A DNA stretch of 64,000 nucleotides from Pseudomonas sp. TH15 (GTDB lineage Bacteria > Pseudomonadota > Gammaproteobacteria > Pseudomonadales > Pseudomonadaceae): positions 1,447,501-1,511,500 of the forward strand of contig NZ_JAEKEL010000001.1 of the NCBI RefSeq assembly GCF_016651105.1, given 5' to 3'. Positions 37,009-46,265 of this stretch are shown here, in pieces. The notes below the pieces were generated by a model, which saw nothing but the letters and a program-made list of their open reading frames with translations, had not been told where the DNA came from and did no database searches. The translations under genes and the position numbers were made by a program. How positions within the stretch are numbered: the stretch's first letter is position 1; each line of letters begins with the position of its first letter.

Positions 37009-37487
37009 GGGGCTCGCGGCGGCAATGTTGGGTCGTGAGGAGCCGGCGTTGTCGGCGCGGCGGCAGGAGCAACATGTTCAATTGGTGTCGGTGCGACAAC
37101 GACAGGCGCAGGCTCGACGGCAGCCACGGTAGGCGCGTGTTCTGCAGACGGGACAACAACGGCAGGTTCTGCAACTACCGGAGCATGAATCGTCTGCTCC
37201 GCCACCGGCTCAACCGGTTGCACCGGCGTCGCCTCCTGCTGGGTCGGCGTGAAAATCTTCCGCGCCTCCTGTTCCAGGGACAGAATGTGCTCGTTGTGCA
37301 GTTGCCGACGAATCTCGTCGGCACCGATTTCACGTTCAACTTCCTGTTTGATCGCGTTGAAGCTGCGCTTCAGCCGCCCGATCCACAGGCCGGCGGTGCG
37401 TGCAGCACCCGGCAAACGCTCGGGGCCCAGCACCAGCAGGGCAACGAGGCCGACGAGCAGCAGTTCAGAGAAGCTGATACCAAACAT
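37005..37487 (-). CDS. tatB: Sec-independent protein translocase subunit TatB
   Basis: A 160-residue membrane protein with one N-terminal helix ([30 protein letters not shown]), the hinge GPERLP and an amphipathic helix (about 25-70) that are diagnostic of TatB. It forms the receptor complex with TatC. The C-terminal half is a low-complexity Pro/Val/Ala-rich tail ([23 protein letters not shown]), common in Pseudomonas TatB and probably disordered. It lies ten bases after tatA and overlaps tatC by four. Confidence 0.96.
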   Translation of the reverse strand: MFGISFSELLLVGLVALLVLGPERLPGAARTAGLWIGRLKRSFNAIKQEVEREIGADEIRRQLHNEHILSLEQEARKIFTPTQQEATPVQPVEPVAEQTIHAPVVAEPAVVVPSAEHAPTVAAVEPAPVVVAPTPIEHVAPAAAPTTPAPHDPTLPPRAP

Positions 37488-37497
37488 TAGTCAGTGC

Positions 37498-37776
37498 TCA
37501 CACGTCTTTGCGGATCGGCTCTTCGACTTTCTGCGCCTGCACGTCGATGGTGTGCGGCTGGTTCAGTGGCGAGGTCGTCGTTGGTTGAGCAGGTGGCACC
37601 GGTTGGGCCGGGGTCACCGTCGGGTCAACTGGCTTCTCTTCATCGTTCATGGCTTTGCGAAAGCCCTTGATCGACTCGCCGACGTCAGTGCCGAGGTTTT
37701 TCAGTTTCTTGGTGCCGAACACCAGCACCACGACAACCAGGATGACGATCCAGTGTTTCCAGTCAAAAATGCCCAT
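37498..37776 (-). CDS. tatA: Sec-independent protein translocase subunit TatA
   Basis: A 92-residue pore-forming subunit. The ATG at 37776 ([20 protein letters not shown]) is preceded by GAGGAG; a longer frame reaches into hisE and is rejected. The single helix, the hinge [10 protein letters not shown] and the amphipathic helix [17 protein letters not shown] match TatA. The remaining tail is Pro/Thr-rich. TatA oligomers line the transport channel recruited by TatBC. It lies 25 bases after hisE, so the his and tat genes may share a transcript. Confidence 0.96.
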   Translation of the reverse strand: MGIFDWKHWIVILVVVVLVFGTKKLKNLGTDVGESIKGFRKAMNDEEKPVDPTVTPAQPVPPAQPTTTSPLNQPHTIDVQAQKVEEPIRKDV

Positions 37777-37801
37777 GTTGCTGCTCCTCTCTAATAATTG
37801 T

Positions 37802-38134
37802 TCAGGCGGACGGGCGCGAGGCTTTCTCGGCGTGTCCGGACAGACCGAAGCGACGGTCCAGTTCATCGAGTACAGCCTGGGGATGCTGCCCCAATTGGGC
37901 GAGCATGACCATACTGTGGAACCACAAATCGGCGGTTTCGTAGATCACATCGCTGCAGTCACCGCTGATGGCGGCGTCCTTGGCGGCAATGATGGTTTCG
38001 ACCGACTCTTCGCCGACTTTTTCCAGAATCTTGTTCAAGCCCTTGTGGTACAGGCTGGCGACATACGAGCTGTCGGCGGCGGCGCCTTTGCGCTCTTCCA
38101 GCACCTCGGCCAGACGGGTCAAAGTGTCACTCAT
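37802..38134 (-). CDS. hisE: Phosphoribosyl-ATP pyrophosphatase
   Basis: A 110-residue all-helical MazG-like enzyme that converts phosphoribosyl-ATP to phosphoribosyl-AMP and pyrophosphate, the second step of histidine synthesis. The metal-binding helices [15 protein letters not shown] and [17 protein letters not shown] are intact. In enterics HisE is fused to HisI; here they are separate proteins, as usual in pseudomonads, with the genes overlapping by eight bases. Histidine synthesis and the large degradation locus are thus both in this window, though 14 kb apart. Confidence 0.96.
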   Translation of the reverse strand: MSDTLTRLAEVLEERKGAAADSSYVASLYHKGLNKILEKVGEESVETIIAAKDAAISGDCSDVIYETADLWFHSMVMLAQLGQHPQAVLDELDRRFGLSGHAEKASRPSA

Positions 38135-38528
38135 GGGTGTGTCCTGCAGAATAGATGGCGTGCGGGTCTTTGAGTACCGGGTCGACGGTTTTCCAGTCGC
38201 CGTTCTCGAAGACGCGGTAGAAGCAGCTCTGGCGGCCGGTATGACAGGCGATGTCGCCGATTTGCTCGACCATCAGGATGATCACATCGGCGTCACAGTC
38301 CAGGCGCATCTCATGCAGGGTTTGCACGTGGCCGGACTCTTCACCTTTGCGCCACAACTTGCCACGGGAACGTGACCAGTAAATGGCACGGTTCTCGGCA
38401 GCGCTCAGTTCCAGCGCTTCGCGGTTCATCCAGGCCATCATCAGGACGCGCCCGGTCTTGTGATCCTGGGCAATCGCTGGCACCAGGCCATCGGCGTCCC
38501 ACTTGATCTCGTCCAGCCAGTTTTTCAT
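38127..38528 (-). CDS. hisI: Phosphoribosyl-AMP cyclohydrolase
   Basis: A 133-residue zinc enzyme that opens the adenine ring of phosphoribosyl-AMP, the third step of histidine synthesis. The ATG at 38528 ([22 protein letters not shown]) follows CGGAG and matches family N-termini; an alternative GTG lies at 38555. Metal and catalytic motifs are seen: [44 protein letters not shown] with the acidic Mg site, and the Zn cysteines C-x15-C-x6-C of [18 protein letters not shown]. It is 80 bases downstream of ubiB on the same strand. Confidence 0.96.
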   Translation of the reverse strand: MKNWLDEIKWDADGLVPAIAQDHKTGRVLMMAWMNREALELSAAENRAIYWSRSRGKLWRKGEESGHVQTLHEMRLDCDADVIILMVEQIGDIACHTGRQSCFYRVFENGDWKTVDPVLKDPHAIYSAGHTHE

Positions 38529-38607
38529 CTTCGACTCCGACAGCGGGCCCGACACTTCATTAGTCGGGCAGGCGTTGAAACAGTGTGCCAGCGTGCGAAG
38601 GCTCTGG

Positions 38608-40212
38608 CTATCGGCGAACGACCAGATACAAGCCGACGGCCACCATGATGCCGGCCGGCCAATGCCCCAGTTCGTTCAGTGGCCCACCCGCAGCGAGTAT
38701 CGTCCCGCCGGCCAGATGTGCACAACCGAGCAGTCGCAGCAGCCAGTCGTCCTTGCGCCGGTGCCACGGTGGCGGCGGGTCGTAGGCGTGGGGCTGGGAC
38801 ATGCGTTCGAGCAGGTCGCGGGCCATGTTGGCCAGGTGCGGCAACTGTTCGAACTGGCTCTGTACGTTGCCGATCAAGGCTTTGGGGCTGACGCGTTCAC
38901 GCATCCAGCGTTCGAGGAACGGCTGGGCTGTGTTCCACAGATCGAGGTCCGGGTACAACTGACGGCCCAGGCCTTCGATGTTCAACAGGGTTTTTTGCAG
39001 CAAAACGAGTTGCGGCTGCACTTCCATGTTGAAGCGCCGAGCGGTCTGGAACAGGCGCATCAGCACCTGACCGAAGGAAATATCTTTTAACGGTTTTTCG
39101 AAAATCGGTTCGCAAACCGTACGGATCGCCGCTTCGAACTCGTTGAGTTTGGTTTCCGCCGGCACCCAGCCCGAATCGATGTGCAACTGCGCCACACGCC
39201 GGTAATCACGTTTGAAGAACGCGAACAGGTTGCGCGCCAGGTAATCCTGGTCTTCCGGGGTCAGGCTGCCGACGATGCCGCAGTCGATCGCAATGTACTG
39301 CGGGCTCCACGGGTTGACGGTGCTGACGAAGATGTTGCCCGGGTGCATGTCGGCGTGGAAGAAACTGTCGCGGAACACTTGGGTGAAGAAGATCTCCACG
39401 CCACGTTCGGCGAGCATCTTCATGTCGGTGCGCTGGTCGGCCAGGGTCGTCAGGTCGGTGACCTGGATCCCGTAGATGCGCTCCATCACCAGCACTTTCG
39501 GCCGGCACCAGTCCCAATAGACTTGCGGTACGTACAGCAGCGGCGAGCCTTCGAAGTTGCGCTTCAACTGGCTGGCGTTGGCCGCCTCGCGCAGCAGGTC
39601 GAGTTCGTCGTAGATGGTTTTTTCGTAGTCCTGGACCACGTCCACCGGGTGCAACAGGCGCGCGTCGGCCGAGAGTCTTTCGGCGGCGCGGGCGAGGATG
39701 AACAGCCACGCCAGGTCTTGCTTGATGATCGGTTTGAGGCCCGGGCGGATGACTTTGACGACCACTTCTTCACCGGTTTTCAGCTGCGCGGCATGCACCT
39801 GCGCCACCGAGGCCGAGGCCAGCGGTTCGACGTCGAAACGGCTGAAAACTTCGCTGATTTTTTTGCCGAGCTGCTCTTCGATCAGCTTGATCGACACTTG
39901 CGAGTCGAACGGCGGCACCCGGTCCTGCAACTTCATCAGCTCATCGGCGATGTCTTCCGGCAACAGGTCGCGGCGGGTGGACAGGATCTGCCCGAACTTG
40001 ATGAAAATCGGCCCCAGGTCCTGCAGCGCCAGGCGCAATCGCGCGCCACGGGTCAGGTCCAGCGTCTTGCGCGGGAACCAGCGCCACGGCAAGGCATAAC
40101 GCAGCGCCAGCAAAAACCAGGGCAGCGGCAGGGCGAACAGCAGGTCATCGAGGCGGTAGCGGATCACGACGCGCTGGATGCGCAACAAACGGCGGACGGC
40201 AAGCAGCTTCAT
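38608..40212 (-). CDS. ubiB: Ubiquinone biosynthesis ATPase/kinase-like protein UbiB
   Basis: A 534-residue ADCK/UbiB atypical kinase family protein needed for ubiquinone synthesis, thought to act as an ATPase that helps lipid intermediates reach the Ubi complex. The family KxGQ motif is in [26 protein letters not shown] near residues 68-92, the Ala-rich nucleotide loop in [13 protein letters not shown] near 130 and the metal site in [13 protein letters not shown] near 287-299. Two hydrophobic helices at the C-terminus ([20 protein letters not shown] and [16 protein letters not shown]) anchor it to the inner membrane. It overlaps ubiJ by four bases. Confidence 0.96.
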   Translation of the reverse strand: MKLLAVRRLLRIQRVVIRYRLDDLLFALPLPWFLLALRYALPWRWFPRKTLDLTRGARLRLALQDLGPIFIKFGQILSTRRDLLPEDIADELMKLQDRVPPFDSQVSIKLIEEQLGKKISEVFSRFDVEPLASASVAQVHAAQLKTGEEVVVKVIRPGLKPIIKQDLAWLFILARAAERLSADARLLHPVDVVQDYEKTIYDELDLLREAANASQLKRNFEGSPLLYVPQVYWDWCRPKVLVMERIYGIQVTDLTTLADQRTDMKMLAERGVEIFFTQVFRDSFFHADMHPGNIFVSTVNPWSPQYIAIDCGIVGSLTPEDQDYLARNLFAFFKRDYRRVAQLHIDSGWVPAETKLNEFEAAIRTVCEPIFEKPLKDISFGQVLMRLFQTARRFNMEVQPQLVLLQKTLLNIEGLGRQLYPDLDLWNTAQPFLERWMRERVSPKALIGNVQSQFEQLPHLANMARDLLERMSQPHAYDPPPPWHRRKDDWLLRLLGCAHLAGGTILAAGGPLNELGHWPAGIMVAVGLYLVVRR

Positions 40213-40832
40213 GCGTTATCGCTTGGGTCGAGGGATCGGGAAAGGCGCTCGAAACGCGCCTCGAGACGTTCCAGATCGAGTTTGATCTGGTCCAGTTCAC
40301 TGAAACGGGCTTCGGCTTCGCGCTGCCCGACGAGGGCGCGCGATTCTTCGGCCAGGTATTCGCCCAGGTTCTGGTTCAGGCTGGCGAACCCTTGCTGATA
40401 AAAGCGTGCGCGGCTGCGCAGGTGACCGCCGAGCAGTTGCGTGGCGACCGGGCCGAGCCAGCGCGAGAGTTCATACTCCCAGTCCAGCTCAAGGTCTTGC
40501 AGGACGGCTGCCAGTTCCAGCAGTACGCCGCTGTCGCCATCAAGCTCGACTTGCGGGCTGTGCAAGATCGACGTCTTGTCCTTGCTCATCGCCAGTTTCA
40601 ACAGGCTTGAGGCCGGTGCACGCAAGGTGCAGTCGGCGCCGGTTTCCCACTGGGAGGCGAGCATCAGGCCTTCATCGCTGGGCAGTATGAACAGTTGCAG
40701 CGCCGGGCTGCGGCAATCGACGGCAATCACTTTGCCGGTCAAATGCGCCAGCCGCGGCAACGCGGTGCTGTCGAGGCGCAGCACCCGGTTCAGGCCGAGT
40801 TCAACGCTGGCGAGCAGGCCGGCCAGCAGCAT
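40209..40832 (-). CDS. ubiJ: Ubiquinone biosynthesis accessory factor UbiJ (SCP2 domain)
   Basis: A 207-residue protein with an SCP2-type lipid-binding domain in the N-terminal half (about 15-115, including [22 protein letters not shown]) and a C-terminal coiled coil ([32 protein letters not shown]). UbiJ with UbiK scaffolds the soluble Ubi complex and holds the hydrophobic intermediates. It sits between ubiE and ubiB, overlapping ubiE by one base and ubiB by four, the conserved ubiEJB arrangement. Confidence 0.93.
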   Translation of the reverse strand: MLLAGLLASVELGLNRVLRLDSTALPRLAHLTGKVIAVDCRSPALQLFILPSDEGLMLASQWETGADCTLRAPASSLLKLAMSKDKTSILHSPQVELDGDSGVLLELAAVLQDLELDWEYELSRWLGPVATQLLGGHLRSRARFYQQGFASLNQNLGEYLAEESRALVGQREAEARFSELDQIKLDLERLEARFERLSRSLDPSDNA

Positions 40833-41602
40833 CAGGGCTTGATGCCGCGGTGCAGGGCGACGATGCCTGCGGTCATGTTGTGGTAGGTCACGCGGTCGAA
40901 ACCGGCCTCGACCATCATCGACTTCAGTGTTTCCTGATTCGGGTGCATGCGAATCGATTCGGCCAGGTAGCGATAGCTTTCCGAGTCGTTGGTGATCAGC
41001 TTGCCCATCAGCGGCATGAAGGCGAACGAGTAGGCGTCGTAGGCTTTGGACATCAGCGCATTGGTCGGCTTGGAGAACTCCAGCACCAGCAGGCGACCGC
41101 CAGGTTTGAGCACGCGCAGCATCGAGCGCAGGGCGTCTTCTTTATGAGTGACGTTGCGCAGGCCGAAGGCGATGGTCACGCAGTCGAAATGGTTGTCGGG
41201 GAACGGCAGCTTTTCAGCGTCGGCCTGGACGAATTCGACGTTGCCAGCCACACCGAGGTCCAGCAGGCGGTCACGACCGACCTTGAGCATGGATTCGTTG
41301 ATGTCGGCCAACACCACCTGGCCGGTCGGGCCAACGAGGTGCGAGAACTTCTTGGTCAGGTCGCCAGTGCCTCCGGCGATGTCCAGCACACGATTACCGG
41401 TGCGAACGCCCGACAGTTCGATCGCAAAACGCTTCCACAGACGGTGCATGCCGCCCGACAGGAGGTCGTTCATCAGGTCGTACTTGGCGGCTACCGAGTG
41501 GAAAACCTCAGCGACTTTTTCCGCTTTTTGGCTTTCCGGAACGTTTTTGAAACCGAAGTGAGTGGTGGGTTCGGCATCGCTGCCTTTGCGCTGATCAGTC
41601 AT
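40832..41602 (-). CDS. ubiE: Ubiquinone/menaquinone C-methyltransferase UbiE
   Basis: A 256-residue class I SAM-dependent methyltransferase for the C-methylation step of ubiquinone synthesis. The start at 41602 ([19 protein letters not shown]) is chosen because family N-termini align here; the longer open frame to 41740 adds a Pro/Arg-rich stretch without homology. Motif [46 protein letters not shown] and the C-terminal [17 protein letters not shown] are the family signatures. It heads the ubiEJB operon and is divergent from the PHA-related gene at 41758. Confidence 0.97.
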   Translation of the reverse strand: MTDQRKGSDAEPTTHFGFKNVPESQKAEKVAEVFHSVAAKYDLMNDLLSGGMHRLWKRFAIELSGVRTGNRVLDIAGGTGDLTKKFSHLVGPTGQVVLADINESMLKVGRDRLLDLGVAGNVEFVQADAEKLPFPDNHFDCVTIAFGLRNVTHKEDALRSMLRVLKPGGRLLVLEFSKPTNALMSKAYDAYSFAFMPLMGKLITNDSESYRYLAESIRMHPNQETLKSMMVEAGFDRVTYHNMTAGIVALHRGIKP

Positions 41603-41757
41603 ATCGCTGTCACCAGAAGAGAATGCGGGACATTCTAATCCCGGTGGCCTGCTTTGTCTTGGCAAGGCTGAAGGTAAGATAGGCAACCACCGGGACGTTT
41701 TGCCGCACAGACGGTCAAGATGCTTCAGGAAAGTATCCATAAAGCAGGAGTCATTCG

Positions 41758-42033
41758 ATGGCCCGAATTAGTGTTGAACGTGCCCACGGCCTGGGCAAGG
41801 AAGCTGCGCGCGAGAAGGCCGACCTGTTGGCGCAGAAACTGTCCGATCAATATGGCCTGGAGCCGCAGTGGTCTGGCGATACGCTGAACCTCAAGCGTTC
41901 GGGTGTGAAAGGCGCGGTGTATGTCGGTGAAAATTCAATCAAGATCGATGTCGAGCTGGGCCTGTTGATGTCGGCCATGAGCGGCACCATCAAATCGGAA
42001 ATTGAAAAGGCCCTCGATAAAGCGTTGGCTTAA
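41758..42033 (+). CDS. Polyhydroxyalkanoic acid system family protein (PHA granule region)
   Basis: A 91-residue soluble protein beginning [20 protein letters not shown], with [48 protein letters not shown] and a charged helical end. This matches the small family often encoded beside pha loci in Pseudomonas and known only as a PHA system protein. The fold suggests one alpha/beta domain. AGGAG precedes the ATG. Its function is unknown; a role with granules is inferred from its place between ubiE and the phasin genes. Confidence 0.85.
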   Translation: MARISVERAHGLGKEAAREKADLLAQKLSDQYGLEPQWSGDTLNLKRSGVKGAVYVGENSIKIDVELGLLMSAMSGTIKSEIEKALDKALA

Positions 42034-42061
42034 CCGGCAATCGATTTGCGAATGCATTCCC

Positions 42062-42151
42062 TGTGGGAGCGAGCTTGCTCGCGATGGCGGTGTGTCAGAC
42101 AACATGTATGTCGACTGGCACGACCTCATCGCGGGCAAGCTCGCTCCCACA
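42062..42151. repeat. REP-type palindrome pair (GAGCGAGCTTGCTCG variant)
   Basis: TGTGGGAGCGAGCTTGCTCG and its inverse GCAAGCTCGCTCCCACA lie between the small PHA protein gene and phaI. The remaining 130 bp should hold the phaI promoter; no element was clear. Confidence 0.8.
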
Positions 42152-42281
42152 TTTGTTTGTGGTGTCTCCAAGGTTTTATGTCAGTTGTTAGGGTGCCGTT
42201 TCTAATTTTTCTCCCTACTTTGTGCATGAGCCCGACACTTTCGCGGGCAGTTCCTCAAACCTTCTGCGCGTGAGGTGCACC

Positions 42282-42704
42282 ATGGCCAAAGTTATTTTGA
42301 AGAAAAAAATCGACGCATCGACTAACGCTCTGCAAGACGTCAGATCGTATGCCCGCAAGATCTGGCTGGCAGGCCTGGGTGCCTACACCAAGGTTGGCCA
42401 CGAGGGTAGCGAGTACTTTCAAGAGTTGATCAAGGCTGGTCAAACTGTTGAAAAGAAAGGCAAAAAGGTCGTTGCTGAAAAACTCGAAGCGGCCAATGCC
42501 GAGATCGATGAAGCCAAGAGTGAAGTGAGCACTTTCAAAGGCAAGGTCGAGGTTCAACTCGACAAGGTCGAGAAGGCTTTTGACTCGCGTGTCGCAAGTG
42601 CCTTGAATCGTATCGGCATTCCGTCTAAACATGACGTTGAGACACTCTCTGCTAAGCTCGATGAGCTGACGGCATTGCTCGAACGTGTCGCGCGTAAATC
42701 TTAA
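42282..42704 (+). CDS. phaI: Phasin PhaI, PHA granule-associated protein
   Basis: A 140-residue phasin that coats medium-chain PHA granules. The ATG at 42282 follows GTGAGGTG. The phasin signature YARKIWLAGLGAYTKVGHEGSEYFQELIKAG is at residues 24-54, followed by long amphipathic helices with heptads (VAEKLEAANAEIDEAKSEVSTFKGKVEVQLDKVEKAF) and a C-terminal leucine-zipper-like segment. It shares the same domain with PhaF, encoded ten bases downstream, and is likely co-transcribed with it. phaIF faces the phaC1ZC2D operon; PhaD is the known activator of both. Confidence 0.95.
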   Translation: MAKVILKKKIDASTNALQDVRSYARKIWLAGLGAYTKVGHEGSEYFQELIKAGQTVEKKGKKVVAEKLEAANAEIDEAKSEVSTFKGKVEVQLDKVEKAFDSRVASALNRIGIPSKHDVETLSAKLDELTALLERVARKS

Positions 42705-42714
42705 GGAGAACGGG

Positions 42715-43596
42715 ATGGCTGGTAAAAAGAATACTGAAAAAGAAGGCAGCTCGTGGATCGGGAAAGTCGAAGACTACTCCCGCAAAATCTGGCTGGCTGG
42801 TTTAGGCGTGTATTCGAAGATCGACACTGACGGCAGCAAACTCTTCGATACATTGGTTAAAGACGGCGAGAAAGCCGAGAAGCTCACCAAAAGCGCTGTC
42901 GGCAAAAAAGTCGACGCCGCCAAGGACACTGCTTCGTCGGCCAAGTCGCGCATCAGCGGCGTGAAAGATCGCGCACTGGGCAAGTGGGATGAGCTGGAAG
43001 GGGCTTTCGACAAGCGTCTGAACAGCGCCATTTCGCGCCTTGGTGTTCCGAGCCGCAACGAAGTCAAGGCGCTGCACAGCAAGGTCGATACCCTGACCAA
43101 GCAAATCGAACGGCTCACAGGTGCCAAGGTTGCGCCTGTTGCGGCGAAAACCGCAGCGGCCAAACCAGCTGCCAAAAGCGCTGCCAAGCCACTGGTTAAA
43201 GCTGCCGCTAAACCGGCTGCCAAACCAGCGGCGAAGCCTGCTGCCAAAACTGCCGCAGCGAAACCTGCAGCAGCCAAGCCAGCGGCCAAACCGGTCGCCA
43301 CCAAAGCCGCCGCTAAACCAGCAGCGAAGCCTGCCGCGGCTAAGCCCGCAGCAAAAACCGCAGCAAAAACCGCAGCAGCGAAACCTGCAGCCAAGCCAGC
43401 GGCAAAACCTGCCGCAGCGAAGAAGCCCGCAGTGAAAAAACCGGCAGCTCCAAAAGCCGCCGCCGCACCAAAACCAGCAGTGGCTGCCGCCAAACCGGCA
43501 GTCCCGGCCAGCACAACGAACTCCGTTGCCGCACCGACCCCGGCTGCTACCCCGACTGCCGCGCCAGCTCCAGCGACGCCAACCAGTCAGTCCTGA
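42715..43596 (+). CDS. phaF: PHA granule and nucleoid-associated phasin PhaF
   Basis: A 293-residue two-part protein. Residues 1-140 are a phasin domain with YSRKIWLAGLGVYSKIDTDGSKLFDTL and a coiled coil ending in LTKQIERLTG. From about residue 145 the tail is a histone H1-like run of AAKP/AAAKPAAKP repeats, strongly basic, which in P. putida binds DNA and segregates granules between daughter cells. The tail is encoded by highly repetitive DNA (43140-43520), so length is prone to vary by slippage and to assembly error. The ATG at 42715 follows AAGGAGAAC. A strong terminator follows. Confidence 0.95.
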   Translation: MAGKKNTEKEGSSWIGKVEDYSRKIWLAGLGVYSKIDTDGSKLFDTLVKDGEKAEKLTKSAVGKKVDAAKDTASSAKSRISGVKDRALGKWDELEGAFDKRLNSAISRLGVPSRNEVKALHSKVDTLTKQIERLTGAKVAPVAAKTAAAKPAAKSAAKPLVKAAAKPAAKPAAKPAAKTAAAKPAAAKPAAKPVATKAAAKPAAKPAAAKPAAKTAAKTAAAKPAAKPAAKPAAAKKPAVKKPAAPKAAAAPKPAVAAAKPAVPASTTNSVAAPTPAATPTAAPAPATPTSQS

Positions 43597-43611
43597 TTTT
43601 CAGGGCTCAAG

Positions 43612-43646
43612 AAAACGCCCGGCCTGCAAAGGTCGGGCGTTTTTTT
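43612..43646 (+). terminator. Rho-independent terminator after phaF
   Basis: AACGCCCGGCC-TGCAAA-GGTCGGGCGTT is an 11-bp stem with one G-U pair, followed by a run of Ts. It closes the phaIF operon. Confidence 0.9.
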
Positions 43647-43677
43647 ATGCAGAGTTCTATCAACACCGCAGATCCCC

Positions 43678-43767
43678 TGTGGGAGCGGGCTTGCTCGCGA
43701 AAGCGTCGTGTCAGCCACCTTCAATGTTGAATGACTCACCGCATTCGCGAGCAAGCCCGCTCCCACA
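43678..43767. repeat. REP-type palindrome pair (GCGGGCTTGCTCGCGAA family)
   Basis: Exact inverted copies of CTGTGGGAGCGGGCTTGCTC lie between the convergent phaF and phaD genes. Confidence 0.85.
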
Positions 43768-43772
43768 GGGGG

Positions 43773-44393
43773 TTAGTCGTGTTCTTCCAGGTATTGGAGT
43801 GCTAGCTGTTCTGTCGCAGCCTTGATCGGCGGAAGCAGATGCGGCGCCACCAGCATCATGATCTGGTACACCACCAACCTCACCTCGCCCTCGCGATCCA
43901 GAATCCGCTGATAGTCCAGCGAAAACAGCAACGTCATGGTGATCTGCTCCACCAGTTGCCCCAACGCCTGGGTGTCGCTGACCAACTGCCCCTGAGCCTT
44001 CAACCGCGCCAGCAATGACGCCAGTGTGCGCTTCAACGCATTGAGCAAATTGCGGATGCCCTTGGCCAGTTTCGGCAGGCGCCCAGCCAGGTTCGACAGG
44101 TCCTGGAACAGAAACCGGTAATGCGCCAGGCGCTCAACGATCAGGTGCAGGAACAGCCAATAATCTTCGGGGCCCAGTTCCACATCGGACGGTGGATCGA
44201 GCAGCGGTGCCAGCTCATTCTGGAAGCGTTCGAACAACCCGAGAATCAGCGGTTCCTTGCCGTGGAAGTGGTAGTAGAGGTTGCCGGGGCTGATCCCCAT
44301 TTCGTTGGCAACTTCCATGGTGGAAACGTTCGGTTCGCCCTTTTGGTTGAACAACTGCAAAGCACATTCGAGGATCCGGTCGCGGGTTTTCAT
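43773..44393 (-). CDS. phaD: TetR-family transcriptional regulator PhaD
   Basis: A 206-residue TetR-type regulator. The N-terminal helix-turn-helix is ILECALQLFNQKGEPNVSTMEVANEMGISPGNLYYHFHGKEPLI (residues 8-52). The ligand domain is helical and includes DYWLFLHLIVERLAHYRFLFQDLSNL. In P. putida PhaD activates phaC1 and phaI, with the effector thought to be a fatty acyl-CoA. It is the last gene of phaC1-phaZ-phaC2-phaD, 59 bases after phaC2. Confidence 0.94.
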   Translation of the reverse strand: MKTRDRILECALQLFNQKGEPNVSTMEVANEMGISPGNLYYHFHGKEPLILGLFERFQNELAPLLDPPSDVELGPEDYWLFLHLIVERLAHYRFLFQDLSNLAGRLPKLAKGIRNLLNALKRTLASLLARLKAQGQLVSDTQALGQLVEQITMTLLFSLDYQRILDREGEVRLVVYQIMMLVAPHLLPPIKAATEQLALQYLEEHD

Positions 44394-44452
44394 CCAGTCT
44401 TCTTAATGGTCGAGTCATGCCACGGCCTGCGTCGGCCGTGGTTCGTTGAGCG

Positions 44453-46135
44453 TCAGCGCACGCGGACGTAAGTGCCGGGTGCGGCTTCCATCGGTGGATA
44501 GTTCTGGTTGCCGAGGGCCATGTGGGTTTCTTTTTGCGCGCCGGAGCGTTCCTGAATCCAGCTCAACCATTGGGTCCACCAACTGCCGTTGACTTGCTTG
44601 GCGTCGTAATACCAGGCACGCGGGTCGCTGCTCAGTTTCGGGCTTTCGACAAAGTTGGCTTTCGGGTTGGAAGGCGGGTTGAGGATGCTCTGTACATGGC
44701 CGCTGTTGGACAGCACGAAGCGTCGCTCGCCACCCAGCAGCAGGGTCGAGCGATACACCGCATCCCACGGGGTGATGTGATCGTTCATGCCGGCCACGCT
44801 GAAACTGTCGACCGTGACTTTCTGCAAGTCGATTGGCGTGCCACACACCTCAAGACCGCCCGGATGGCTCAGTGGGTTGTGCTTGAAGAAGTCCAGCAGG
44901 TCGCCATGGAACGCCGCGGGCAAGCGCGTGTTGTCGTTGTTCCAGTAGAGAATGTCGAACGCCGGCGGCTCCTTGCCCAGCAGGTAGTTGTTGACGAAGT
45001 AGCTCCAGATCAAGTCGTTGGGGCGCATCCAGGCGAAGACCTTGGCCATGTCGCGACCGTCCAGCACGCCCTTCTGATAGGAGCGACGCTTGGCCGCTTC
45101 CAGGGTCTGTTCGTCGGCGAACAGGGTGGCGGGGCTGTCCATCTGGCTGTCGAGCAAGCTCACCAGATAGGTTGCGCTGGAGACTCGGCGCAGTTGTCGC
45201 TTGGCCTGAAGATGACCTTGTAACGCGGCAATCGTCAGCCCGCCGGCGCAGGCGCCCATCAGGTTGACCTCGCGGGCGCCAGTGATCGCCCGGCAGACGT
45301 TCATTGCTTCTTCCACTGCCTCAACGTAGGTCGACAGCCCCCACTCGCGGTGACGCACATCCGGGTTGCGCCAACTGATCATGAAGGTTTGCAGGCCGTT
45401 CTTCAGGGCGAACTGGACGAAGCTGTTGTGCGGGCTCAGGTCGAAAATGTAGTACTTGTTGATCTGCGGCGGCACCACCAGCAGCGGTTTTGAATACTGT
45501 TTTTCGCTCATCGGTTTGTACTGGATCAGCTCCAGCAACTCGTTGCGAAACACCACGGAACCGGTGGTGGTGGCAACGGTTTTACCGACCTCGAAGGCTT
45601 GCTTGGTGACTTGCCGGGGCAAGCCATCGTTGTGCAGGAAGTCGTCGATCAGGTGACTGACTCCGCGCACCAGGCTGTTGCCGCCGGAGTTGAAAATCTC
45701 CTTGATCGCCAGCGGATTGAGCAGGGTATTGGAGGGCGCTACGGCATCGTTGAGCAGGGCAAAAGCAAAGTGGGCGCGGGCGCGATCGTCCGGGCTCATG
45801 TTGCTCTCGTCGATCCAGGTTTTGACCTGTTTCTGCCAGCTCAGGTAGGCCTGCAAACTACGCCGGTAAAACGGGTTGAGGCTCCACGCCGGGTCGGCAA
45901 AGCGACTGTCCTGCGGGTTGGTCGGATGCAGGGTTTCCCCCAGCAGCACTCGGCCCAACTGACCGCCCAGTTTCAAGGCATGCCGGGCGCTGTGCACCGG
46001 GTTGCGCAAACCGTGGGCAGCCACACTGCGCAGGGTCGACAGCAGATCCCGGCCGCGCAGACCGGTAATCGCACTTTGTGCGTTGATGAAGGCGGCGGGA
46101 GAGGGCAACGAGCCCGTCGCTGGTTTTTCGCGCAT
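44453..46135 (-). CDS. phaC2: Class II poly(3-hydroxyalkanoate) polymerase 2
   Basis: A 560-residue PHA synthase that polymerises (R)-3-hydroxyacyl-CoA, mainly C6-C14, into PHA on the granule surface. The alpha/beta-hydrolase core has its nucleophile C296 in the lipase-like box GACAGG, with the catalytic Asp expected around DILYWNNDNTRLPAAFH and the His in SNSGHVQSILNPPSNPKANF. The N-terminal 100 residues match the class II N-domain (LRNPVHSARHALKLGGQLGRVLLG). It is paired with phaC1, from which it differs at the box (GACSGG there). It lies downstream of phaZ in the operon. Confidence 0.96.
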   Translation of the reverse strand: MREKPATGSLPSPAAFINAQSAITGLRGRDLLSTLRSVAAHGLRNPVHSARHALKLGGQLGRVLLGETLHPTNPQDSRFADPAWSLNPFYRRSLQAYLSWQKQVKTWIDESNMSPDDRARAHFAFALLNDAVAPSNTLLNPLAIKEIFNSGGNSLVRGVSHLIDDFLHNDGLPRQVTKQAFEVGKTVATTTGSVVFRNELLELIQYKPMSEKQYSKPLLVVPPQINKYYIFDLSPHNSFVQFALKNGLQTFMISWRNPDVRHREWGLSTYVEAVEEAMNVCRAITGAREVNLMGACAGGLTIAALQGHLQAKRQLRRVSSATYLVSLLDSQMDSPATLFADEQTLEAAKRRSYQKGVLDGRDMAKVFAWMRPNDLIWSYFVNNYLLGKEPPAFDILYWNNDNTRLPAAFHGDLLDFFKHNPLSHPGGLEVCGTPIDLQKVTVDSFSVAGMNDHITPWDAVYRSTLLLGGERRFVLSNSGHVQSILNPPSNPKANFVESPKLSSDPRAWYYDAKQVNGSWWTQWLSWIQERSGAQKETHMALGNQNYPPMEAAPGTYVRVR

Positions 46136-46265
46136 GAGTCAACACTCCTTCGTCTTCAGGCCAAAAACAAACACATCGAACCAGATCACCATAGACGCTG
46201 TTACGGGTTGTTGCGCGGAACGGCGTCCTGCCATCCCTTTCCCATCAACAAAAAGTCGAGGCGGA

